From contig CAJUPJ010000003.1 of NCBI GenBank assembly GCA_910588655.1, positions 92,430 to 156,429 on the forward strand: a DNA stretch of 64,000 bases. The letters are read 5' to 3'. The stretch comes from an uncultured Lachnospiraceae bacterium. GTDB lineage: Bacteria; Bacillota; Clostridia; Lachnospirales; Lachnospiraceae. Numbering within the stretch: position 1 is the stretch's first letter; every line of letters begins with the position of its first letter. Positions 8,043 through 16,644 of this stretch are shown here, one piece after another. The notes under the pieces are model-generated. The model had not been told where the DNA came from and ran no database searches. It saw nothing but the letters and a program-made list of their open reading frames with translations. The position numbers and the translations under genes were made by a program.

Positions 8043-8798
8043 TCAGCTTTGTAAGACCCTGTTTATTGTATTAAGCAGCTTCTTTGTATCTGGTGGTTTT
8101 AATATATAATCAGCAGGATTTAACTGCAATATGGAATAAATAATTTTTTTATCTGATATGCCTGTTAAAAATATTACTGGTATGTCTTTTATATTTTCGT
8201 CTTTTTTAATCATTTCAAAAACGGTTTTTCCGCTCATTACAGGCATTTCATAGTCTAAAAGGATTAAATCAGGCTTTTCTGTGACAATAGTGTCCAATGC
8301 CTGCTGCCCTGACATTGCAGCTATAACATCATATTCCTGCTCTAACAGGCTTTTAATACTTCTTAAAACCAAAGGGGAATCATCTACAATTAAAATCTTT
8401 TTTTTGCCAGTGCTGCTGGTGGTGTCTGTGGAATTTTTATTTACATCTTTTTTAAGCATATGCTGGCATTTTGCAAGAAGTGAATTTTTACCAGCAGGAA
8501 GGAATAATTTATCATATTTTTCTCCTTGGAAACAATCCATACATTCTTTCCATCCATCTGCTGTTGTAACTGCAAGGACTGGCAGTTCCTGGTGGGTTTC
8601 CATTAACCATCCGATAATACCAGTATCGCCGTTTCCTGCATTGCAGATTATAACAAGGTCTGGCTTTACAGTTTCCATAATTGCTTTTATATCTTCCGGG
8701 TGCTTAGAACATAATTGTATACTGTAGCTTCCAGACAGGTTTTTGTTAATACTGCTTGTATCTTCATCACGTTTGCCAATTAAGAGTATTTTATCCAT
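8043..8798 (-). CDS. Double-receiver response regulator, first receiver degenerate
   Basis: The 251-residue protein has two receiver-like domains and no output domain. The C-terminal one (about 133-251) is complete, with 'ILIVDDSP' acidic residues, phospho-acceptor Asp182 in 'LILLDYEMP', a Thr in 'IFLTG' and Lys in 'YILKPP'. The N-terminal one (about 1-118) keeps the fold ('PDLVIICNAG') but has Cys52 where the phospho-acceptor Asp is expected. It is likely a phosphorelay or protein-protein signalling module. The start is supported by 'GGAGGGG' before the ATG. It stands alone, with no kinase nearby. Confidence 0.82.
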   Translation of the reverse strand: MDKILLIGKRDEDTSSINKNLSGSYSIQLCSKHPEDIKAIMETVKPDLVIICNAGNGDTGIIGWLMETHQELPVLAVTTADGWKECMDCFQGEKYDKLFLPAGKNSLLAKCQHMLKKDVNKNSTDTTSSTGKKKILIVDDSPLVLRSIKSLLEQEYDVIAAMSGQQALDTIVTEKPDLILLDYEMPVMSGKTVFEMIKKDENIKDIPVIFLTGISDKKIIYSILQLNPADYILKPPDTKKLLNTINRVLQS

Positions 8799-9391
8799 TG
8801 TTCCCCTCCATATTATTGATTTCTTCTTTATATTGCCTTATTACTTTAAGTTTTATCTGTATCAATATTATTTTCAACAGTATGCAGACTACCAGGTGTT
8901 TGTAAAATATTAACAGGAAATGCAAAATTTTTCAACTGTTTTATAATTTTATATATTGTAACAATATATTGTATTTGCGGGCAGTGCCAGATATGTTTAT
9001 ATAACAATCTTCCTGCTGTAATAATATGGGGGATTAAAATGTACATTAAGAACAGAAATAAAACATAAGATTGAAGCATTAAATTTAGAATATAAAAAAT
9101 CCATGCCCTGTAAAACCGCAGGATGCCACTATGGCAATTTACCAGGACATGGAATTCGCGCAAATCCCTGCTAAAAATATTAGGAATAAGCATATTGGGA
9201 ATTTTACATGCACATTAATTATATTATATTTTGGGATTTATAGTGTTTTAATTCGTCCCCTGGATACTGTAAATTATCCCAGTTTTTATAATATAAACCA
9301 GCCAATATGTATTTTGGCTGCTTGCAAATAGCATATTATGGATGTATTATGAAAAGAAATACGTAAAATCCAGGAGAAATATTAAAAGGAA
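8799..9391. other. Intergenic region, no supported gene
   Basis: This is an AT-rich stretch of almost 600 bases. Two open frames (minus 8846-9193 and plus 9131-9331) lack ribosome binding sites and recognisable sequence. The only structure I see is a perfect 19-base palindrome, ATATATTGTAACAATATAT, at 8951-8969, which could be a regulator site. Confidence 0.4.
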
Positions 9392-10156
9392 ATGAAAATA
9401 ACAGAAAAAGAAATTGAAATAAACCAGCATATTGTAAAGTTATACTGGTTAAATACAGAAAATTTTTCTGATGGAATTTACCAGGATTATTATAAAAAGC
9501 TTTCACCTGCCCGCCGCAATAAGACTGATAATTACCATTTTGCAGAAGACAAGCGCTTGTCTGTGGGAGCTGGGGCATTATTAGATAAAGGATTGTCATA
9601 TTATGGATTAAAGGAAGCAGATGTACAGCTGTCTTATAATGGAAATGGAAAGCCGTTCCTGCCAGATTTCCCAGAAATCCACTTTAACCTGTCACATTCT
9701 GGAACAATAGTTTTTGCCATATTTACTGATACAGAAGCAGGCTGTGATATTGAGAAAATAAAACCAGCAGATTTAAGGGTTGCACGCAGGTTTTTCTGTG
9801 ATGGTGAGTACAGGTATGTTGCAGGACAGAAAAGTGAAACAGGACAGCAGGAGGCTTTCTTCCGTTTGTGGACTCTTAAGGAAAGCTTTGTTAAGGCAGC
9901 GGGTGCAGGGCTTTTAATCCCTCTAAATTCTTTTGAGATTAAAATTATGCCAGGTGACTGCAGTAACTATATATTGGAAAATAATACTATTAATAATAAC
10001 CCTGGTATTAAAATACTACAGAATACAGATAGTGCAAAATATTATTTCCGGAGTTATATGGAAAATGGCTATTGTGCAGCAGTCTGCCTGCGGGAGAAAG
10101 ATGTTATTGGCACATTTTTGTCACGTCCGTTTCATAAATTTCCAGACACGTTATAA
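9392..10156 (+). CDS. 4'-phosphopantetheinyl transferase, Sfp type
   Basis: This enzyme transfers the phosphopantetheine arm of coenzyme A onto carrier proteins of fatty acid, peptide or polyketide synthesis. The 254-residue length fits the Sfp/Gsp class. Motifs are 'HFNLSHS' (97-103), 'GCDIEKI' with metal ligands Asp119 and Glu121, and 'FFRLWTLKESFVKAAG' (about 157-171). The ATG follows 'AAAAGGAA'. No NRPS or PKS genes occur in this window, so the target carrier protein is unknown. The last roughly 12 codons and the TAA stop lie inside the left end of a palindromic repeat, so the C-terminus 'SRPFHKFPDTL' appears to be donated by that element. Confidence 0.9.
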   Translation: MKITEKEIEINQHIVKLYWLNTENFSDGIYQDYYKKLSPARRNKTDNYHFAEDKRLSVGAGALLDKGLSYYGLKEADVQLSYNGNGKPFLPDFPEIHFNLSHSGTIVFAIFTDTEAGCDIEKIKPADLRVARRFFCDGEYRYVAGQKSETGQQEAFFRLWTLKESFVKAAGAGLLIPLNSFEIKIMPGDCSNYILENNTINNNPGIKILQNTDSAKYYFRSYMENGYCAAVCLREKDVIGTFLSRPFHKFPDTL

Positions 10157-10907
10157 TTTACAGTTATCTTTTGCTGGTGTTTTTGTGTGTATTGGTGGAC
10201 GGACGGTTTCTGTGCCAGAGCCAGAATATTCCGTACAGGGGTACGCTTCCGCTACGGTGAGCCACGCAACGGCACATAAAGCCAGATATTTAATGTTCCA
10301 AAATAAACTGGCGTTTATTCCGTAACATTAAATATCTGGCTTAAATGCCGGCGGGCTCAAAGTACCCCTTTAACGGAATATTGCTGGCATCATGGCACGC
10401 GAAACCTGTTACCAGCAATTTACATTACAATAAAGCATAAAAATAAGATAACTGTAATGGGAAGGAGATGATTTTGCTAGCCACTTATTATTAAATGAGG
10501 TAGTAATTATTATATAACAAGGATATTCAATAATTTTCGTTCGTCTAAATCATCTTCCCCACAACATAATTTACAGTTATTATATTAAATTTAGTGTTTT
10601 GTGGTTTTTTCTGTAATTCCGCCAATGAACAGCAAAGTTCCAGTGTTCCATCTAATATTATTCAATGACAGGGGCACTTTAGCACCGCCGGCATTTAAGC
10701 CCATATATCCCAGGAGTTTTTGGGGATATATGGGCTTTATGTGCCGCTGCGTGGGCTAACGTAGCGCAAGCGTGCCATGTCATGGAATAATTTAGTGGAA
10801 CACTGGAAGCCTTGCGTCCGTCATCCACGCACAAACACCAGATAACTGTAAATTATCCCACATACAGTTTATTGGACAGGAATTTATGAAACGGACGTGC
10901 ATTTTTG
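10115..10907. repeat. Composite palindromic element, copy B/C (nearly complete)
   Basis: Two long hairpin modules in inverted arrangement are bounded by the inverted repeat ATAATTTACAGTTATC (10153-10168 and 10841-10856). Outside these lies a second inverted pair, 10115-10143 and 10879-10907. Module B (10205-10406) has an apical stem of 19 perfect pairs (10279-10297 with 10324-10342). Module C (about 10627-10800) has a 15-pair apical stem (10697-10711 with 10723-10737). The whole unit is the reverse complement of the element at 23217-23905, apart from a replaced stretch in the linker. No transposase or other open frame is convincing inside it. Confidence 0.8.
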
Positions 10908-10917
10908 TAATTACCAC

Positions 10918-10946
10918 TTGAATAAATACCTGTAATAATATATAAT
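10918..10946 (+). promoter_or_regulatory. Promoter of the riboflavin operon
   Basis: TTGAAT (10918-10923) and TATAAT (10941-10946) are separated by 17 bases. They lie about 20 bases before the FMN riboswitch and directly after the right end of the palindromic element. Confidence 0.65.
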
Positions 10947-10966
10947 AACAACCGTGTAAATAATAA

Positions 10967-11090
10967 ATTCTTCAAGGCAGGGTTTAATTCCCGACCGGCG
11001 GTGTGTCTTTTTAAGGCAAGCCCGCAAGCCGCAAGGCATGATTTGGTGCAATTCCAAAGCCGACAGTAAAGTCTGGATAAGAGAAGATGT
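10967..11090 (+). promoter_or_regulatory. FMN riboswitch (RFN element)
   Basis: The conserved RFN blocks are present in order: 'AAGGCAGGGTTTAATTCCCG', 'ACCGGCGGT', 'AAGCCCGCAAGC', 'TTGGTGCAATTCCAA', 'GCCGACAGTAAAGTCTGGAT' and 'GAGAAGATG'. RFN elements bind flavin mononucleotide and switch off riboflavin genes. It precedes ribD-ribE-ribBA-ribH. A terminator hairpin downstream (11247-11281) indicates control by premature transcription termination. Confidence 0.95.
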
Positions 11091-11246
11091 ACAATATTTA
11101 TATTTTTATGGCATGGATTTTATTATATAATACAGATGTGCGCATGGCAGCTTATGTCTGCAGTACAGGCAGTCTTTGTAATGCATGTGCTGTCTTGTAA
11201 TATATGCAATATAAATTATAAAGTTATAATTGTACTTTCAGATTTT

Positions 11247-11281
11247 AAGCCTTGGTTTTTATCCAGGGCTTTTTACCTTTT
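11247..11281 (+). terminator. Riboswitch-controlled terminator before ribD
   Basis: 'AAGCCTTGG' (11247-11255) pairs with 'CCAGGGCTT' (11263-11271, one G-U pair) and is followed by TTTT. It lies between the FMN riboswitch and ribD. The competing antiterminator was not resolved by eye. Confidence 0.65.
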
Positions 11282-11327
11282 ATTCTTTTATTTCCAGCAT
11301 ATAAGGAATATGGAAAGAGGTGTTTTT

Positions 11328-12425
11328 TTGGAAGAAAAATATATGGGGCGCGCAATAGAGCTGGCGCGCAATGGTACTGGCAGGGTTAACCCTAACCCGC
11401 TTGTAGGGGCTGTTATTGTAAAAGACGGGGAGGTTATTGCGGAAGGATACCATGAAGAATATGGCGGGCTTCACGCAGAACGCAATGCATTTAAGAATCT
11501 TAAAAGGAGTGCAGAAGGGGCGGATATTTATGTAACACTTGAACCATGCTGCCATTATGGCAAACAGCCGCCATGTACACAGGCAATTATTGAAAATGGC
11601 ATTAAAAATGTGTATATTGGTTCAGATGACCCTAACAGCCTTGTTGCAGGAAATGGCATAAAACAGCTTAGGGATGCAGGCATAAATGTTGTAACGGGTG
11701 TATTAAAAGAAGAATGTGATGCACTTAACCCTGTATTTTTCCATTATATCACTACGAAGACACCATATGTTGTTATGAAGTATGCCATGACGCTTGATGG
11801 CAAGACAGCATGTGATTCAGGTGAAAGCAAATGGGTAACAGGTGAAGAGGCAAGGGCTTATGTACAGAAAACCAGAAATGCATTAACTGGAATTATGGCA
11901 GGCGTACAGACAGTTATTAATGATAACCCGGAACTTACATGCCATATGCCTTCTGGCAGAAATCCTGTAAGGATTATATGTGACAGCCATCTGCGTATAC
12001 CAGATAATTGCAAAATACTTGAAACTGCACAGCAGGCAAGGACAATTATTGCAACAGTTTCAGAAGATGAAAAAAGGATAAAACAGCTTGAAGATAGAGG
12101 TGCAGTTATTGTTAAGACCGCAGCATTTAATGGCAGGACAGATTTAAAAATGCTTATGGGTGTGCTTGGAAGCATGGGTATTGACGGCCTGCTTCTTGAA
12201 GGAGGCGGCACTCTGAATAACAGTGCATTAAAAGCAGGAATTGTAAACCATGTACAGGCATATATTGCACCAAAGATATTTGGAGGAAGCGGAAAGTATA
12301 CACCGGTCGGGGGTGAAAGCGTATTATCGCCTGATGGTGCATATATATGTGAAAATATGGATATTAAGAAGTTTGGCAGTGATATTCTTCTGGAATATGA
12401 TATTAAGCCTGGAAATAGCATGTGA
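11328..12425 (+). CDS. ribD: Bifunctional diaminohydroxyphosphoribosylaminopyrimidine deaminase / reductase
   Basis: RibD deaminates and then reduces the pyrimidine intermediate of riboflavin synthesis. I choose the TTG start at 11328 because 'AAAGAGGTG' is correctly spaced before it. This gives 365 residues, the usual size; an ATG at 11310 is the alternative. The frame extends upstream to 11136, but that part overlaps the leader terminator and is not RibD-like. The deaminase zinc site is His49-Ala-Glu51 with Cys74 and Cys83 ('EPCCHYGKQPPC'). The reductase domain covers about 145-365. First gene of the rib operon, under the FMN riboswitch; ribE follows after 24 bases. Confidence 0.95.
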   Translation: MEEKYMGRAIELARNGTGRVNPNPLVGAVIVKDGEVIAEGYHEEYGGLHAERNAFKNLKRSAEGADIYVTLEPCCHYGKQPPCTQAIIENGIKNVYIGSDDPNSLVAGNGIKQLRDAGINVVTGVLKEECDALNPVFFHYITTKTPYVVMKYAMTLDGKTACDSGESKWVTGEEARAYVQKTRNALTGIMAGVQTVINDNPELTCHMPSGRNPVRIICDSHLRIPDNCKILETAQQARTIIATVSEDEKRIKQLEDRGAVIVKTAAFNGRTDLKMLMGVLGSMGIDGLLLEGGGTLNNSALKAGIVNHVQAYIAPKIFGGSGKYTPVGGESVLSPDGAYICENMDIKKFGSDILLEYDIKPGNSM

Positions 12426-12449
12426 AATAAAGAAAGGCGGGACTGGAAC

Positions 12450-13118
12450 ATGTTTACTGGCATTATAGAAGAAATAGGTACTATAAGTTCTGTTGCAGAA
12501 GGAAACCTGTCAGCAGTAGTTACAATACAGGCATCAAAGGTACTGGAAGGAAGCCAGGCTGGTGACAGCATTGCCGTAAATGGTGTATGCCTTACAGTTA
12601 CCTCTATACATGGAGGACTTTTTACTGCTGATGTTATGGCTGAAACCCTGCGCAGGAGTTCACTTGGAAGCCTGTCAAAAGGAAGCAGGGTAAACCTTGA
12701 ACGTGCAATGCATGCAAACGGGCGTTTTGGCGGGCATATAGTTTCAGGGCATATTGACGGCATTGGCACAATCGTTTCCAAAGCAAGGGAAGATAATGCA
12801 GTATGGGTAACAATAAATACAGATAAGCGCATTTTAAAATATATTGTTGAAAAAGGCTCAATAGCAATTGATGGAACAAGCCTTACAGTTGCAACAGTAA
12901 ATGACAGTGACAGCACATTTTCGGTATCAGTAATACCACATACCGCTAAAGAAACCATTATACTTGGTAAAGGTGCAGGGGATATTGTCAATATTGAAAA
13001 TGATGTTATTGGAAAGTATGTTGAAAGGCTTCTGGCTTTTAGAGAAGAACCAGTTAACAGTTCAAATAACAGCGCACCAGAAATAACAATGGATTTTCTT
13101 ATGGAAAACGGGTTTTAG
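12450..13118 (+). CDS. ribE: Riboflavin synthase, alpha subunit
   Basis: This enzyme converts two lumazine molecules to riboflavin and the diaminopyrimidine. The 222-residue protein begins with the canonical 'MFTGIIEEIG' and consists of two lumazine-binding repeats (about 1-97 and 98-195). Each repeat has the 'GSIAVNGVCLTV'- or 'GSIAIDGTSLTV'-like strand. The C-terminal roughly 25 residues are a short variable tail. It is second gene of the rib operon, and ribBA starts 33 bases after its stop. The 'AAAGGCGG' ribosome binding site supports the start. Confidence 0.95.
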   Translation: MFTGIIEEIGTISSVAEGNLSAVVTIQASKVLEGSQAGDSIAVNGVCLTVTSIHGGLFTADVMAETLRRSSLGSLSKGSRVNLERAMHANGRFGGHIVSGHIDGIGTIVSKAREDNAVWVTINTDKRILKYIVEKGSIAIDGTSLTVATVNDSDSTFSVSVIPHTAKETIILGKGAGDIVNIENDVIGKYVERLLAFREEPVNSSNNSAPEITMDFLMENGF

Positions 13119-13151
13119 CCTCCAGTATATTTTGCAGAAAGGAAGAAAATA

Positions 13152-14357
13152 ATGGACGTAAAGTTTAATACTATTGAAGAACTGCTTGAAGATTTAAAAG
13201 CAGGGAAAAATATTGTAATGATTGATGATGAGGACAGGGAAAATGAAGGGGATGTTATCTGTGCAGCAAGGTTTGCTACACAGGAAAACATAAATTTTAT
13301 GGCAAGCCATGCAAAAGGGCTTATATGTATGCCAATGGATGAATCGTATACTAAAAAACTTGGGCTGCGCCAGATGTGTGAGATAAATACTGATAACCAT
13401 TGTACAGCATTTACGGTATCAATAGATTATAAAGATACTGTAACAGGCATTTCAGCGTATGAGCGTTCAATAACAGCGCAGAAAACTGTTGAACCAGATA
13501 TAAAGCCAGAAGATTTCAGGATGCCAGGGCATATGTTCCCGCTACAGGCAAAAAATGGCGGTGTATTAGAGCGTAACGGGCATACTGAGGCAACTGTTGA
13601 CCTTGTAAGGCTTGCAGGGCTTGAACCTGCCGGGCTGTGCTGTGAGATAATGAAAGAAGACGGCAGCATGGCAAGGACAGATGACCTTCTGGAATTTGCC
13701 AGGAAGCATGGGCTTAAATTTGGCAGGATAGCAGACCTTGTGCAGTACCGCAAGGAGCATGAAGTGCTTGTAGAGTGTGTGGCAAAAGCAAAGATGCCTA
13801 CACGCTATGGGGAGTTTACAATATATGGCTATATTAACAAATTAAATGGTGAGCACCATGTTGCCCTTGTAAAGGGTGATATTACAGACGGTGAGCCAGT
13901 TCTGTGCCGTGTACATTCAGAATGCCTGACAGGCGATGCGCTTGGTTCAGCAAGGTGTGACTGCGGCCAGCAGTATGACGCTGCTATGAAGATGATTGCT
14001 AAAGAAGGCAGGGGAGTGCTTCTGTATATGCGCCAGGAAGGCAGGGGCATAGGGCTTATTAATAAAATACGTGCTTATGCGCTGCAGGATGGCGGGCTTG
14101 ATACAGTTGAAGCCAACTTAGAACTTGGTTTTCCAGAAGATGCAAGGGATTATACAATAGGGACACAGATACTTGTTGACCTGGGGATACACAAGTTAAG
14201 GCTTATGACAAATAACCCGTTAAAAGTATACGGGCTTGCAGGCTATAATCTTGAAATAACAGAGAGAGTGCCTATTGAAATTGAACCTGGTAAATATGAT
14301 TTGTTTTATCTTAAAACAAAAAAGGAGAAAATGGGGCATATACTGGATTTGCATTAA
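13152..14357 (+). CDS. ribBA: 3,4-dihydroxy-2-butanone 4-phosphate synthase / GTP cyclohydrolase II
   Basis: This 401-residue fusion performs both entry steps of riboflavin synthesis. The N-terminal DHBP synthase domain (about 1-200) has 'DDEDRENEGDV' metal and substrate residues and 'HTEATVDL'. The C-terminal GTP cyclohydrolase II domain (about 206-400) has the zinc cysteines in 'CLTGDALGSARCDCG' and the 'RQEGRGIGL' motif. Key motifs of both halves are intact, so both activities are expected. Third gene of the operon; a 103-base gap before ribH contains a small 'GCAGCATGCTGC' palindrome. Confidence 0.96.
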   Translation: MDVKFNTIEELLEDLKAGKNIVMIDDEDRENEGDVICAARFATQENINFMASHAKGLICMPMDESYTKKLGLRQMCEINTDNHCTAFTVSIDYKDTVTGISAYERSITAQKTVEPDIKPEDFRMPGHMFPLQAKNGGVLERNGHTEATVDLVRLAGLEPAGLCCEIMKEDGSMARTDDLLEFARKHGLKFGRIADLVQYRKEHEVLVECVAKAKMPTRYGEFTIYGYINKLNGEHHVALVKGDITDGEPVLCRVHSECLTGDALGSARCDCGQQYDAAMKMIAKEGRGVLLYMRQEGRGIGLINKIRAYALQDGGLDTVEANLELGFPEDARDYTIGTQILVDLGIHKLRLMTNNPLKVYGLAGYNLEITERVPIEIEPGKYDLFYLKTKKEKMGHILDLH

Positions 14358-14460
14358 TAATGTGACAGAGCTGGAATGTTAAACTATTACCAGCCTGTAG
14401 CAGCATGCTGCCTGCACAGGTAATGGAATTTATAAGAAGCAGCATAGAAATGAGGGGATT

Positions 14461-14928
14461 ATGAAAACATTAGAAGGAAATGTAATAGCAGACAGTGGTT
14501 TAAGAATTGGTATTGTAGGTGCAAGGTTTAATGAATTTATTGTGTCAAAGCTTATAAGCGGTGCACGTGACGGGCTTGTAAGACATGGTGTTGAAGATGA
14601 CAATATAACACTTGCATGGGTTCCTGGTGCGTTTGAAATACCATTTATGGCAAAGAAAATGGCAATGTCAGGCAAGTATGATGCAGTTATATGCCTTGGT
14701 GCAGTAATACGTGGTGCAACAAGCCACTATGACCTTGTGTGTAATGAAACAGCAAAAGGGATTGCAAGCATAAGCCTTGAATCTGGCATACCTGTAATGT
14801 TTGGCATTGTTACAACGGACAATATACAGCAGGCAATAGAACGTGCTGGCACAAAAGCAGGCAATAAAGGGTATGACTGTGCATTAGGTGCAATAGAAAT
14901 GGTGAATCTTGCAAAACAGGCAGGTTAA
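14461..14928 (+). CDS. ribH: 6,7-dimethyl-8-ribityllumazine synthase
   Basis: Lumazine synthase condenses the pyrimidine with dihydroxybutanone phosphate, supplying the substrate for RibE. The 155-residue length is typical. Motifs include 'RFNEFIVSKL', 'WVPGAFEIP', 'CLGAVIRGATSHYD' and the C-terminal 'GNKGYDCALGAIEM'. The ATG at 14461 follows 'ATGAGGGG'. It completes the four-gene rib set; together with ribD, ribE and ribBA the dedicated enzymes from GTP and ribulose-5-phosphate to riboflavin are encoded here, apart from the usual separate phosphatase step. Confidence 0.96.
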   Translation: MKTLEGNVIADSGLRIGIVGARFNEFIVSKLISGARDGLVRHGVEDDNITLAWVPGAFEIPFMAKKMAMSGKYDAVICLGAVIRGATSHYDLVCNETAKGIASISLESGIPVMFGIVTTDNIQQAIERAGTKAGNKGYDCALGAIEMVNLAKQAG

Positions 14929-14953
14929 TGATATATAACTGAAAGGACTATAA

Positions 14954-15460
14954 ATGTATCAAAGTTTATTTCCAAGTGATGATTATGATTCGGCATATGA
15001 TATTGACTATTACAGTTATTATGAAAAAGGTTACAGGGGAATTTTGTTTGATGTTGACAATACATTAGTTGAGCATGGAGAACCTGTAACTATAAGGGCA
15101 ATAGAATTATTTGGGCGTCTTAAGGAAACAGGTTTTAAGACATGTATTATTTCAAATAATAAAGAATGCAGGGTAAAACCGCTTGCTGATGCACTTGGCT
15201 CAGATTATGTTTATAAGGCAGGGAAACCTTCCGCAAGAGGATATTTAGAAGGAATGGAACATATGGGTACTGATGCCCATACTACACTGTTTGTAGGTGA
15301 CCAGATATTTACAGATATCCTTGGAGCAAACAGGGCAGGTATATATTCAATACTTGTAAAACCTGTTGCGAAACATGAGGAAATACAGATTGTATTAAAA
15401 CGCAGGCTTGAGTATTTTGTATTAAAAAAGTATTATAAATTAAAGAAAAAGACCGTTTAA
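14954..15460 (+). CDS. yqeG: YqeG family HAD-IIIA phosphatase
   Basis: The 168-residue protein has the HAD motif 'LFDVDNTLVEHG' with nucleophile Asp33 and Asp35, a 'IISNN' motif II, Lys in 'YKAGKPSARG', and 'FVGDQIFTDILGANRAG' as motif IV. It matches the YqeG family of Firmicutes, predicted small-molecule phosphatases. It starts 25 bases after ribH with its own ribosome binding site and may be co-transcribed with the rib operon. A pyrimidine-phosphate phosphatase step in riboflavin synthesis is carried out by HAD enzymes in other bacteria, but YqeG has not been assigned to it and I do not claim it. Confidence 0.85.
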   Translation: MYQSLFPSDDYDSAYDIDYYSYYEKGYRGILFDVDNTLVEHGEPVTIRAIELFGRLKETGFKTCIISNNKECRVKPLADALGSDYVYKAGKPSARGYLEGMEHMGTDAHTTLFVGDQIFTDILGANRAGIYSILVKPVAKHEEIQIVLKRRLEYFVLKKYYKLKKKTV

Positions 15461-15478
15461 AGTTCAACTTTGCTTAGT

Positions 15479-15522
15479 ACAGGCATGCCTGGTAATCCTA
15501 AATATCTGGCATGCCTGTTATT
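15479..15522. terminator. Convergent terminator between yqeG and the AP2 gene
   Basis: 'ACAGGCATGCC' (15479-15489) pairs perfectly with 'GGCATGCCTGT' (15508-15518), followed by TATTTT. The right arm lies inside the last codons of the AP2-domain gene, so the hairpin serves as both coding sequence and candidate terminator. Confidence 0.6.
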
Positions 15523-16295
15523 TTGTCTGGCATGGTTATGGAATTATATAATTCCATATATTCTTTTGATGGCAGGTCTTCTATATAATTTCTTTCAAAA
15601 TGTTTTTTAACCCCGTTTGTTTCCAGTATATCTGCTGCTTTATTATAAGCTGCTGCCGCTTCTGTAATAGAGCTGTAGCGCCCTACAGTAAAGTTACCGT
15701 TAATATGTATACGCGTTACATAACATATCCCGTTTTTATATTTTTCTATAGTTACACCCTGGTAGGGGTTTAAAATTTCTATATTTTCATAACGGAAGTC
15801 ACAATTATTGCCATTAACAAATATAAAATCTTTGCCAGGCCTTGCAAAGTTCCTTATGCCATATCTTGAAGCAATATTGACCTGCATGCCGTATTCAGTA
15901 ACAAAAAGATGTCCGCCACGCCTCATAATTGTATGGTCAGAATAATAGAAAAGGTCATCTGCATCAAATATAAGCACATCCTGCTCGGACAGGTAATAGT
16001 AGAAAAACTTCTTCTTCAGGTATACAGGTGTCTTAATATAAATCCCGTTATTCTTAAAATTTACCAGTACAATCCATTTAGCAAAAGAAAGAGACTGGCA
16101 TATCCCGCCGGAATAATTATCAGGGAGGAGGGGTGTGCTGCTGTTAATAATATTTAATGCATCAAGATAAGCGTTGTGTGCCATATCTTCACTTTTAAAA
16201 CTTCCAAGGCTGATATGTTTGGAACGGAATGTTACTGAAGCCCTGTAATAAATACTCCCATCTTTTTTAACTGATTTAAATACACCAGGCAGCAT
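15498..16295 (-). CDS. AP2-domain DNA-binding protein with degenerate HNH core
   Basis: The 265-residue protein has an AP2-like beta-sheet domain at each end: about 3-45 ('GVFKSVKKDGSIYYRASVTF') and about 180-225 ('GVTIEKYKNGICYVTRIHIN'). The middle contains 'VNGNNCDFRYENIEIL', a clear relative of the HNH motif 'DHINGN..DNRRENL'. The Asp-His pair is missing (FVNGN instead of DHINGN), so nuclease activity is unlikely. HNH-AP2 proteins are usually homing endonucleases; this one looks domesticated as a DNA-binding protein. The ATG follows 'AAAGGAG'. It is convergent with yqeG and divergent from pnp. The target is unknown. Confidence 0.65.
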   Translation of the reverse strand: MLPGVFKSVKKDGSIYYRASVTFRSKHISLGSFKSEDMAHNAYLDALNIINSSTPLLPDNYSGGICQSLSFAKWIVLVNFKNNGIYIKTPVYLKKKFFYYYLSEQDVLIFDADDLFYYSDHTIMRRGGHLFVTEYGMQVNIASRYGIRNFARPGKDFIFVNGNNCDFRYENIEILNPYQGVTIEKYKNGICYVTRIHINGNFTVGRYSSITEAAAAYNKAADILETNGVKKHFERNYIEDLPSKEYMELYNSITMPDKITGMPDI

Positions 16296-16389
16296 TTTTA
16301 AATAACTCCTTTATACTTTTTATGTGTTTAAATACACACAGGTATTATAACATATAATTGCAAAAAGTAAAAACAGACGCACATAGAAA

Positions 16390-16585
16390 CTATCCTTTAT
16401 TGGCGGCCGGACGGTTTCTGTGCCAGAGCCAGAATATTCCGTACAGGTGTACGCTCCCGCTACGTCAAGCCACGCAGCGGCATATAAAGCCATGCCTTTA
16501 ATGTTCCAAAATAAACTGGCGTTTTTTTATAAACACAGGATAACAGGAAACTATCATATGTTTTGGAATTTATGAAATGGACGTG
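16390..16585. repeat. Palindromic element, deletion derivative (copy D)
   Basis: This contains the left half of a B-type module: 'GGACGGTTTCTGTGCCAGAG', the conserved core ending 'CGCAGCGGCATATAAAGCC', and the loop. It then jumps directly to the element's right end ('AAACACAGGATAAC', then 'GGAATTTATGAAATGGACGTG'). The 3' arm of the hairpin is missing. The same terminal sequence 'GGAATTTATGAAA(C/T)GGACGTG' occurs at 10879-10899. This occupies most of the gap between the AP2 gene and the pnp promoter. Confidence 0.65.
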
Positions 16586-16604
16586 TTTAACACTTGTATT
16601 TTCC

Positions 16605-16633
16605 TTGCATAGATGGATTATTAATGTTATACT
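16605..16633 (+). promoter_or_regulatory. Promoter of pnp
   Basis: TTGCAT (16605-16610) and TATACT (16628-16633) are separated by 17 bases, placing the start of transcription just before the leader hairpin. Confidence 0.6.
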
Positions 16634-16644
16634 ATAACAGATAG

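Noticed and set aside
8846..9193. 115-codon minus-strand frame in the gap before the Sfp-type gene
   Set aside because: AT-rich sequence giving a chance hydrophobic stretch; no ribosome binding site and no recognisable family. The plus-strand frame at 9131-9331 fails for the same reasons.
11858..12991. Long 377-codon open frame antisense to ribD and ribE
   Set aside because: It lies entirely opposite two clearly conserved genes, its translation is a low-complexity Ser/Pro/Ile mixture and no ribosome binding site precedes it.
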